NCBI GenBank assembly: GCA_001275005.1
Contig: JWZX01002953.1
Coordinates: forward strand, 1 to 17,066
Reading direction: 5' to 3'
Length of the DNA: 17,066 bases
Origin: Chrysochromulina tobinii
Lineage: Eukaryota > Haptophyta > Prymnesiales > Chrysochromulinaceae
Position 1 is the stretch's first letter. Each line of letters begins with the position of its first letter. Shown piece by piece: positions 6,894 to 13,714 of the stretch. The notes under the pieces are model-generated. The model was given only the letters and a program-made list of their open reading frames with translations. It did no database searches and was not told the DNA's origin. The position numbers and the translations under genes are program-made.

Positions 6894-7802
6894 ATGTCGT
6901 CCGCCCCGTCTCCGCACGTCGGTGAGGCGGCACGCCTGCTGCGCGAACTTTTGCCATGGGAGGCTGGCTTCCTAGAGGCGCCCCGGCCCTTTGCGCCCAG
7001 CGCGTCGGCGGGTAAACGGCGAGGACGCACGGCGTCACCAACGCTCCTCGTCAACGGTTGCGGGCGGAGCGGCACGCACGCACTCGTGATGCTGCTGCGT
7101 CGGGCGGGCATCTCGGCGTTACACGAGGGCCACGGGCGCGAGGCAACAGTTGGTTGGCCGTACGCGGGCCATCTGAATGGGAATTGGAAGGAGTACTGGC
7201 CAATGAGCAATCAGCCGCATGGCGGCAATGATGTGCATGATCCGATCTTCAAGGTGCACCGTCATCCGCTCACGGCCATTGGGTCCATTGCGCCTGGCCT
7301 GACGTCTTCGGGCGGCTGCCGCAACCCGTCCGAGCGCCGTTGGGACGCGCGGGCTTGGCACTGCGCTTCGCACTTCGTGCCACTCCCCGTGGCGCAGGCA
7401 GCCATCACGGCGCAGGAGACGTGCAAGATTGTGCCCGACGCGCGGCGTCGCCTGGCGCTGCACTACTGGGTGAAGTGGAATTTGCTCGCAGATCTTTGGG
7501 CCTCGCACACGTTCCAGGTCGAGACGATGACCGCCACCGATTTGATGCAGCGCTGGTGCACACACTGCTCGCCCCCTCGCACATGCCAATGCCCCGCGGC
7601 GGCGGCGGCTCAGCTACTTGCGCGGAATGCGAGCAACCAGAGCGAGCGCGTGCGCGCGCGCAAGGGCCATGGCGCGAATGCGAAGCGGACGCGGACGCCG
7701 ATCACATGGGCCCAACTGGAGGCGATCGACAAGAACATGACCCTCATCGCGCAGAAGCTCGCGCTCGAGTATGGGTACGCTCTCCATCCCCCGAAGCACT
7801 GA
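6894..7802 (+). CDS. Sulfotransferase-like P-loop protein
   Basis: The 302-residue frame starts at ATG 6894; the same frame is open further upstream, but only from a GTG. NGCGRSGTHALVMLLRRAGI at about residues 54-73 matches the 5'-phosphosulfate-binding loop of PAPS-dependent sulfotransferases. KVHRHPLTAIGSI at about 120-132 matches the 3'-phosphate-binding motif (R-x-P followed by a Ser). The C-terminal ITWAQLEAIDKNM...LEYGY is also typical of sulfotransferase-like proteins. The family moves sulfate from PAPS to sugars, proteins or small molecules; the acceptor cannot be told. Several Cys residues in the middle (WCTHCSPPRTCQC) could form disulfides, hinting at a secretory location. No signal peptide or membrane anchor is visible, so a 5' exon may be missing or the protein is soluble. 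Confidence 0.7.
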   Translation: MSSAPSPHVGEAARLLRELLPWEAGFLEAPRPFAPSASAGKRRGRTASPTLLVNGCGRSGTHALVMLLRRAGISALHEGHGREATVGWPYAGHLNGNWKEYWPMSNQPHGGNDVHDPIFKVHRHPLTAIGSIAPGLTSSGGCRNPSERRWDARAWHCASHFVPLPVAQAAITAQETCKIVPDARRRLALHYWVKWNLLADLWASHTFQVETMTATDLMQRWCTHCSPPRTCQCPAAAAAQLLARNASNQSERVRARKGHGANAKRTRTPITWAQLEAIDKNMTLIAQKLALEYGYALHPPKH

Positions 7803-8337
7803 AGTAGTTGCCGGCTTGCCGCGTTTCGCGTGTGGAGAGTCGATAGTCAGAAGTCGCATCGATTGCGCTCTCGTGGGAGCAAACGTGGGCGCGGTTCCGG
7901 TTATTAGAGGGTGGCTCACTAGCAACTATGAGTCCGCCCGAGAGAGCGAGTATTTAGTACTTCGCTACTTGTGTTGACGCCGAGGGCAGCGCGGCGAGCG
8001 TGAGCAGTCCTTTCACCTTTGAGACGGAGCGCGTGGTGAGCGCGGGGGGACCGCGACATAACTGACTGATAGACTGATGAGAGGATGGTGTGAGTGAGAG
8101 TGATGTATGAACTCAGGGTGGTGTGAACTTGCCTTTTTCGTGTTGGCGTCAAGTCAAGTCAAGTCAAGTCAAGTCTATACATAAACAACAGACAACCATA
8201 CGGAAGCCTCCACTGTATCGAATGTGCTCCGGAACTTGACTTGACTTGTTGGCGTGACTTCGTGATGAACTTGCCACAAACGGATCGGGCAGGAGCTCGT
8301 GAGGGTCGTGTGTGGAGTGTCGATCCTCTCTCTAAAA
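7803..8337. other. 535-bp spacer with nested repeats
   Basis: This lies between two plus-strand genes and must hold the sulfotransferase 3' UTR and the promoter of the dehydrogenase gene. Its right half has the AAGTC array and the mirrored repeat set described separately (8124-8275). No gene was recognised; the open frames lack domain features. Confidence 0.6.
8124..8275. repeat. AAGTC pentamer array with an inverted partner and flanking direct repeats
   Basis: Order: TGAACTTGCC (8124-8133), TGTTGGCGT (8141-8149), five tandem AAGTC (8151-8175), about 58 nt of spacer, then ACTTGACTTGACTTG (8234-8248), TGTTGGCGT (8247-8255) and TGAACTTGCC (8266-8275). The pentamer arrays are inverted and could pair over 15 bp. 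The two flanking motifs are direct repeats in mirrored order. It sits 60-210 bp upstream of the dehydrogenase start codon. Confidence 0.9.
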
Positions 8338-9234
8338 ATGCCACGCTTCGGCTGGATCGGCGTCGGCGTCATGGGCCGCCACATGGCTGCACATCTGCTT
8401 GCGGCGGGGCATGAGGCGCAGGTCTTCTCACGCACGGCCGCAAAGTGCCAGCCACTCGTGGAGCGCGGTGCGAGACTTGTCGGCAGTCCACAGGCAGCAG
8501 CGGAGGGTTGCGACGCAGTATTCACCATGGTGGGCACGCCAGACGACGTGGAGTCAGTCATCCTGGGCCCAGACGGGGTACTCGCGGGGCTCAAACCGGG
8601 TGCATTGCTCGTCGATTTCACCACATCCACGCCAAGCCTCGCATTGCACGTGGCCGCATGGTCGGCCGCTCAAGGCGTGATGTCGCTGGATGCGCCCGTC
8701 TCAGGAGGCGACGTGGGCGCAAAGGCCGCGACGTTGTCCATCATGTGCGGCGGCAGCGATGAGGCGTTCAGTGCGGCGCGGCCCTGGCTCGAGCTCCTCG
8801 GCAAGAACATCGTGCACATGGGTGGGCCTGGCGCCGGCCAGCATACCAAGATGTGTAACCAGATCCTGATCTGTTCGAACATGATCGGGATGACCGAGAG
8901 CCTCGTCTACGCGCGGCGCGCCGGCTTGGACGTCGAGGCCGTCATCAAGGCCATCGGCGCGGGCGCCGCCGGCAGCTGGGCGGTCAATAACCTCGGACCG
9001 CGCGTTGCACGGCGCGACTTTGCGCCGGGCTTCATGATCGAGCACATGGCCAAGGACCTGGGCATTGCGCTCGCCGAGTCGGAGCGCCTTGGGCTGCGCC
9101 TGCCGGGTCTCACACTCGCCCGTCGCCTCTACGACGCCCTATTGCGCCATGGGCATGGCAAGGAAGGCACCCAGGCACTCGTGCTGGCCATCGAGGATGC
9201 GGCACGCTATGATGACGAGGCAGAGATTGGGTAG
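8338..9234 (+). CDS. NAD(P)-dependent beta-hydroxyacid dehydrogenase (3-hydroxyisobutyrate dehydrogenase family)
   Basis: The 298-residue protein is typical in length. An N-terminal Rossmann fold starts FGWIGVGVMGRHMA (GxGxxG at residues 8-13), followed by VFSRTAAKC at the second strand. DAPVSGG gives the substrate-binding Ser122-Gly123-Gly124. GAGQHTKMCNQ gives the catalytic Lys171 and Asn175. A C-terminal helical domain follows (FMIEHMAKDLGIALAES). The family includes 3-hydroxyisobutyrate dehydrogenase (valine breakdown), tartronate-semialdehyde reductase and glyoxylate/succinic-semialdehyde reductase. The motifs here do not separate these. ATG 8338 directly precedes the Rossmann strand, so no mitochondrial or plastid leader is visible unless a 5' exon is missing. 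An in-frame GTG at 8299 would add only 13 residues. It is convergent with the DUF3054 gene, with a 115-bp gap. Confidence 0.9.
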   Translation: MPRFGWIGVGVMGRHMAAHLLAAGHEAQVFSRTAAKCQPLVERGARLVGSPQAAAEGCDAVFTMVGTPDDVESVILGPDGVLAGLKPGALLVDFTTSTPSLALHVAAWSAAQGVMSLDAPVSGGDVGAKAATLSIMCGGSDEAFSAARPWLELLGKNIVHMGGPGAGQHTKMCNQILICSNMIGMTESLVYARRAGLDVEAVIKAIGAGAAGSWAVNNLGPRVARRDFAPGFMIEHMAKDLGIALAESERLGLRLPGLTLARRLYDALLRHGHGKEGTQALVLAIEDAARYDDEAEIG

Positions 9235-9349
9235 AGGTGCATCTCGTTTCGAGGGAGACTCCGAGACTCGCAGCGTCTATGTCAAGTGTTACCCTGGTTG
9301 GGTCTGTCTCTCGAAATATCTCTATTCAGTCTCCACCGCTCCGTCTAAA

Positions 9350-9868
9350 TCAATTCTCATCGTCAACGATGGCATCAGCAAACTCGTCGAACACGGAGTC
9401 GAACTGGTAGTGCACGGCGCGCCATGCTTCGATGAGGACCGTCGTCGCGATCAGCGCCACGATCCAAAACGGCATCGGCGGCTGGTAGCCCTGCAGTACC
9501 CCTCGCAGAGCACAGCCAAGCGGTACCGAAGCTACGATTGCCGGCAGCGGAGCCAGCAGCGCTTCCGTGCGGGTGCCCACGCTTTTGTATGCCCCGAGCC
9601 ACGGTGCAAGCAGCGCCCACGTGATGATGAACGGCAGCGCCGTCGTAAGTGCGGAGCCGTCGGCTGAGTTGTGATTCCCACGTCCGATGGCTGCGAAGAT
9701 GAGGAGCGCGCCCGCGTCCCCCGCAGCTCGCATGGACATGAGCTGCGCATATGGGAGCTTGGAAGCGACCTTGGGTTCTGCGCGCAGCACGATAGTCGAC
9801 GCTCTTGCGTGCGATGGATTTACCAGCGACGTGGAGGAAGCCGCCAGGAGAGCGAGGAGCGAGATCAT
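9350..9868 (-). CDS. DUF3054 family membrane protein, probably plastid
   Basis: The 172-residue protein has a hydrophobic leader (MISLLALLAASSTSLVNPSH) followed by a basic stretch, compatible with signal plus transit peptide. The mature part resembles DUF3054: AAGDAGALLIFAAIGRGNH at the first helix, TALPFIITWALLAPWLGAYK at the second, a third helix around PLPAIVASVPLGCALRGVL, and a fourth around FWIVALIATTVLIEAWRAVH. That gives four predicted membrane helices and an acidic C-terminus (VDDEN). DUF3054 has no assigned biochemical role; it occurs in bacteria, cyanobacteria and plastid-bearing eukaryotes. Plastid location is inferred from the leader. It is divergent from the four-domain aquaporin, 321 bp away. 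Confidence 0.75.
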   Translation of the reverse strand: MISLLALLAASSTSLVNPSHARASTIVLRAEPKVASKLPYAQLMSMRAAGDAGALLIFAAIGRGNHNSADGSALTTALPFIITWALLAPWLGAYKSVGTRTEALLAPLPAIVASVPLGCALRGVLQGYQPPMPFWIVALIATTVLIEAWRAVHYQFDSVFDEFADAIVDDEN

Positions 9869-10189
9869 TGTGAAATTATAACCAGCGGCTGTGAATTATT
9901 TCCGAGAAAGGAAGGGAGGAAAGTGGTTGCTGAACTACTGTACACGAAGGCAGCCTCGCGATCGCGACATCCCAAGAGATCAACTAAGGGGATCCTCAAC
10001 CCCCCAAATTGCCGTGCCGAGTTCACGCAGAACGTTTGGCACGTATCCAAACGTCGAGCCAAATTTTTGCTACCAGTCACCCAGCCAATTTCGTCGATCT
10101 TGTCTTGCGAGCTCTGATGACGCCGAGAAGAAGTTCAAGTTTCTTTTTTCGCCGTCGCCGCCGACGCCCCGCAGCAGACGCCCGAAGAT
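9869..10189. promoter_or_regulatory. Divergent promoter region, DUF3054 gene / four-domain aquaporin
   Basis: This 321-bp interval lies between head-to-head start codons. A TTATAA sequence at about 9876-9881 is only about 10 bp from the DUF3054 start, too close for a standard TATA box. On the aquaporin side a T-rich tract (10138-10149) lies about 40 bp before the ATG. No other gene was seen. Confidence 0.45.
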
Positions 10190-13147
10190 ATGGGCATCTT
10201 CACCAAGTCCAAGAGCAGCAAGAAGATCGCCGAGGACACTGAGGCGATCCGCCCTGAACCGAAGAAAGATAAGTTGGGGTACGAGCAATTCGACCTCGAC
10301 ACCGCCTTTGAACAATTTCACCCGGCAAATAAAAATAAGGTGTATGATGTGCTTGGGGCTGCGCCCGATAGTGGCTCTGGGAAGAAGTACCTCGCCGAGT
10401 TCCTGGGCGTGTTCTTCCTGACCCTCGTGGCGTCGACGGAGGACGCCTCGGGCTCCATCGGGCTCCCAACGGTCTTCATGCTCGCCGCCCTCACCTACGG
10501 GGCCGCCAACATCTCGTGCGCGCACTTCAACCCGGCGGTCACAGTTGCTCACTACTTCCGCGGGACCATCTCGACGAAGGATGCGTTCTTCTACGCCTTC
10601 TGGCAGGTCATGGGCGCTACGGTCGGTGTCATGGTCCTCGGGCTCTTCTTCGACATTGAGCCCAATCTCAAGATCGGCAAGATGAGCCTGGACACCGAGT
10701 TGATGAGCCTCGACATCGAGTACACCGACTTGTACTACCCGTTGCGCCCGACGTTCTTGCTCTGCCTGGTGCACGTGGCGGTCCTGTCTGGCGGATCGCG
10801 CACTCAGTTCTACGGCCTCGCCATCGGCTTCGCGCTCTTCGCGGGCGTCGTCGCCTTCGGAGAGCGGAACTTTCTGTTCAACCCCGCGTTCTCGTTCGGC
10901 AACTGGCTTGCGGACGGTCTGCTGGGCGACGACTTCGAGGGCCTTGGGCCTCAGCTGGGCGTGGTCGGCTGGCAGCTCGTCTCGGGCGCGCTCGCGGCCT
11001 TCCTCTTCAACTACATGAACGGCGCCAAGGAGCACTTTTTGGACTGCCTCGGCCCGACGGGCCCACGTCTGGTCACCGAGTTCATCGGCACGTTCCTCTT
11101 CGTCAGCATCCTCTCGCTCTCGAATGACTCGTCGCAGGCGCGCTTGGCCCAGGCCGTCGGCTTCGCGTATGCCGCGCTCGTCTACGTCGGCGCTGAGATC
11201 TCGGAGGCGCACTTCAACCCCACCGTCACGTTCGCCCACATCTGGGCTGGCGCGTCGAAGATTTCGGATGCTCTCGGAGCGGCCGAGCATATTGGCTACT
11301 TTGTCGCGCAGATCCTCGGCGCGACGCTCTCGGCCTTCTGCGCGTACTTCTTCAACGACATCACGGTGGGCCTGCCCGAGGACATCCTCGACCCCAAGTA
11401 CATCGTGGGCCTCACCATGGGCGGATTCCTCCTCTCTTTTGTGCACCTCAATGTGCTCGGTGCCCAGGAGGGCAACGGCTTCTTCGGTCTCGCTGTCGGC
11501 TTCTCGGTCATCGCGGCCATCGTCGTCTTCTCGAACCCAGCCAACCCGGCCGCGGCCATCGGGCTGTATGTGATCAACGGGCTCTTTGGCGACGGCTTCG
11601 GCGCGCCGGCCGACCTCGCCGTCCTCGTCCTCGTCCCATTCGCTGGTGCCACCCTCGCCGGTGCTCTCGCAATTCTCGTCCAGAAGGGCGACGCCTACTC
11701 CAAGTACTGGATCGAGGCGGTCGGGATTGGCATCATCGTCATCTGCATCCTCTCCACTGCCAAGCAGGTCATGACAGCCAAGGAAGCGGCCGCCGCCGCT
11801 GCGGCCGTCAAGGCCACTGCCGAGGCTGCCGCCGCGAGGTACGCGAGGACGAAGTCGTTCTGGGGCCGATCCCTCTCGTATTTTGACGACGAGTCTGGGG
11901 CGGATGGCTCGCCGGCGGCCATCGGCCTCGACCAGGGCTTGCTTGTCGCCGCCATCACCTACGCGGGCGCGTACGTCTCAAACGCCCACTTCAACCCGGC
12001 CATCACCGTCGCCCACATGATCAACGGCGACTCCGCCAACGGCTTCTCCGTCGAAGTCGGCCTCAAGTACCTCCTGACCCACGTGCTCTCGGCCACCTTC
12101 TTCGCGTGCGTGGGCGGCTACCTGTACGGCATCCCCGACGCGGCGCTCCTCTTCGTCTCCAAGACGCACACGCTCTCCTTCTTGCTCGGGTGCCTCTTCA
12201 TGACCTTCACCCTCACCCTCGTCCACCTGACCACCCTCGCCTCGCAACGTGGTAACGGCTTCTTCGGCCTCGCCATCGGTTTCGTCATCTTCACCGGTGC
12301 CCTCGCCCTCGGCGATTCCGAGACGGCGCTCTTCAACCCCGCCACCGTGATCGGCCTCTACGTCGCAAACGTCGTTCTCGGCTCGGGCTACGGAGGCACC
12401 GATGAGCTCCTCGGCGCCTTCGTGTTCCTCGTCGTACTCTTCGTCGGCGCGGCCCTCGGTGCCCTCGTGTTCAAGCTTCTCGAGGGCAAGCTCCTCGGCG
12501 TCAAGGTCTTCGAGGTCAAGATCGGCGCCGTCGTGGCGGAGGTGCTCGGCACCTTCCTCATCGTCGCCACTATCCTCAAGGCGCCTTCCACCCCCGCGGG
12601 CAGCGGCGACGCGGTCGCCATCGGCCTCATGTACGTCTCCGTCACGTACGCACTCGGCCACATCTCCGGCGCCCACTTCAACGGCGCGATCACGATGCTC
12701 TACTGGGTCAAGGGGTCCATGCAGAATCTGGAGGCGCTCGTCTACGTCGTCGCGCAGACCGTGGGCGCGCTCCTCGCCGCCCTCGCGATTGGCGTCGATA
12801 CCCCGATCGAGGCTGCTGAAGTTCCTCTCGTCGCACTGACCACCGAGGCCCTCTTCGCCTTCCTCCTCTGCGTCGTCCACGCCCAAGTCTTCAACGTCGT
12901 CCTCCCGGCGCGCAACGGCTACTACGGTCTCGCCATGGGCTTCACCTTCTACGGCGGTTACGCCATCTTCTTCAGCCTCACCGGCGGCCTCTTCAACCCG
13001 ACGACCGCGCTCGCCTTCTACCTCTTCAACGCGGCCTCGACCCTCAGCCTGCCCGCCCTTGGCACGCTCATCCCATTCGTCGCCGGACCGTGCCTCGCTG
13101 CCTTCCTGGCCTCACTTGAGGCGTCGACGTCTCTTCTCTCGGCCTGA
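10190..13147 (+). CDS. Four-domain aquaporin-family (MIP) channel, single chain
   Basis: The 985 residues in one exon contain four complete MIP domains, about 24 membrane helices. Paired half-helix motifs are NPA114/NPA231, NPT343/NPA452, NPA602/NPA716 and NGA831/NPT936. The first motifs are 229, 259 and 229 residues apart. Each domain has the helix-1 acidic motif (AEFLGVF, TEFIGTF, IEAVGIG, AEVLGTF), a helix-2 end running into AHFN[PG], and a helix-5 G[FY][FY]GLA-type motif. The extra length in domain 3 is an Ala-rich insert of about 45 residues in its first loop (530-575). A charged N-tail of about 65 residues precedes helix 1. MIP channels pass water, glycerol or other small neutral solutes. 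After the second motif, residues F234, A455, T719 and T939 replace the usual selectivity-filter Arg. Domain 2 reads NPANPA. I infer a covalently linked pseudo-tetramer; membrane and substrate are unknown. It starts at the first ATG, and similar codon use throughout argues against an assembly artefact. Confidence 0.93.
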   Translation: MGIFTKSKSSKKIAEDTEAIRPEPKKDKLGYEQFDLDTAFEQFHPANKNKVYDVLGAAPDSGSGKKYLAEFLGVFFLTLVASTEDASGSIGLPTVFMLAALTYGAANISCAHFNPAVTVAHYFRGTISTKDAFFYAFWQVMGATVGVMVLGLFFDIEPNLKIGKMSLDTELMSLDIEYTDLYYPLRPTFLLCLVHVAVLSGGSRTQFYGLAIGFALFAGVVAFGERNFLFNPAFSFGNWLADGLLGDDFEGLGPQLGVVGWQLVSGALAAFLFNYMNGAKEHFLDCLGPTGPRLVTEFIGTFLFVSILSLSNDSSQARLAQAVGFAYAALVYVGAEISEAHFNPTVTFAHIWAGASKISDALGAAEHIGYFVAQILGATLSAFCAYFFNDITVGLPEDILDPKYIVGLTMGGFLLSFVHLNVLGAQEGNGFFGLAVGFSVIAAIVVFSNPANPAAAIGLYVINGLFGDGFGAPADLAVLVLVPFAGATLAGALAILVQKGDAYSKYWIEAVGIGIIVICILSTAKQVMTAKEAAAAAAAVKATAEAAAARYARTKSFWGRSLSYFDDESGADGSPAAIGLDQGLLVAAITYAGAYVSNAHFNPAITVAHMINGDSANGFSVEVGLKYLLTHVLSATFFACVGGYLYGIPDAALLFVSKTHTLSFLLGCLFMTFTLTLVHLTTLASQRGNGFFGLAIGFVIFTGALALGDSETALFNPATVIGLYVANVVLGSGYGGTDELLGAFVFLVVLFVGAALGALVFKLLEGKLLGVKVFEVKIGAVVAEVLGTFLIVATILKAPSTPAGSGDAVAIGLMYVSVTYALGHISGAHFNGAITMLYWVKGSMQNLEALVYVVAQTVGALLAALAIGVDTPIEAAEVPLVALTTEALFAFLLCVVHAQVFNVVLPARNGYYGLAMGFTFYGGYAIFFSLTGGLFNPTTALAFYLFNAASTLSLPALGTLIPFVAGPCLAAFLASLEASTSLLSA

Positions 13148-13714
13148 GTGTGAGTGTGATGAGATCCAGAATCTGGACAGCGAGTCATCCTGTACAGAAC
13201 GCATATGCCGGCGAGAGTGTGAGCTTGCCCCTATGCATGCGAGGAGAGTTGCACCCTCTGTATGCGAGGAGAGCACTGCATGCGATATGTGCATGCGAGG
13301 AGAGTTGCACCCTCCTCGTGGGTGTGCCCCTATGTGCTCGCCACGCGAGATGGCGAGAACTTCGATGCGTCAAGAGACGTAGTTCCAATGGAGACGTCCG
13401 CGTACGGATAGACGACCTTGCTTGGAGCCCTTTGGTCGTCTCCCTTCTGTCCGGATCCTTGTCGGAAGCCTTGCGTCGTGTTTTCGCCGAGTTTGAGAGC
13501 GGAGGCCCGCCCGTTTTATGTGCCGCGGTCGTGTAGGTCGCCATGTCTGTGACTTTTGTGTAAATGCGGGATCCTCATTTTCGAGTCCCGCGCGCTCGTG
13601 CATGCATCCGATTGAACCCAAAGGGTGAAATGACGAAGATTAGCTTTGACGAACACACCTTTTGCAGCTCAGACTTTCGCAAAGTTCTTGAGAAACGGTA
13701 CGTGGCAGTACGAC
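13148..13714. other. 567-bp spacer with short direct repeats
   Basis: This lies between the aquaporin stop and the first ATG of the hydrolase frame. It holds the repeats at 13235-13314. The hydrolase frame is open back to 13634 without an ATG. A good acceptor-like sequence, CCTTTTGCAG, ends at 13667, so a first exon of the hydrolase gene could lie in this interval. No other gene was recognised. Confidence 0.5.
13235..13314. repeat. 24-bp direct repeat with a partial middle copy
   Basis: GCATGCGAGGAGAGTTGCAC plus CCTC occurs at 13235-13258 and 13291-13314. A partial copy (ATGCGAGGAGAG) at 13262-13273 and a GCATGCG at 13278-13284 lie between. It is downstream of the aquaporin gene. Confidence 0.9.

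Noticed and set aside
5963-6925. Long plus-strand open frame (320 codons)
   Set aside because: It is the antisense shadow of the Cpn10 gene on the minus strand, has Arg/His-rich composition and matches no domain.
10070-11446. Long minus-strand open frame (458 codons) opposite the aquaporin
   Set aside because: Composition is almost entirely Glu/Arg/Ala/Val, as expected from the reverse reading of a GC-rich membrane protein gene.
11978-12886. Minus-strand open frame (302 codons) opposite aquaporin domains 3-4
   Set aside because: Glu/Gly/Asp-rich shadow of the same kind; the sense strand encodes clear MIP helices.
13560-13610. TTCGAGTCCCG, resembling a tRNA B box
   Set aside because: No matching A box or cloverleaf could be drawn around it.
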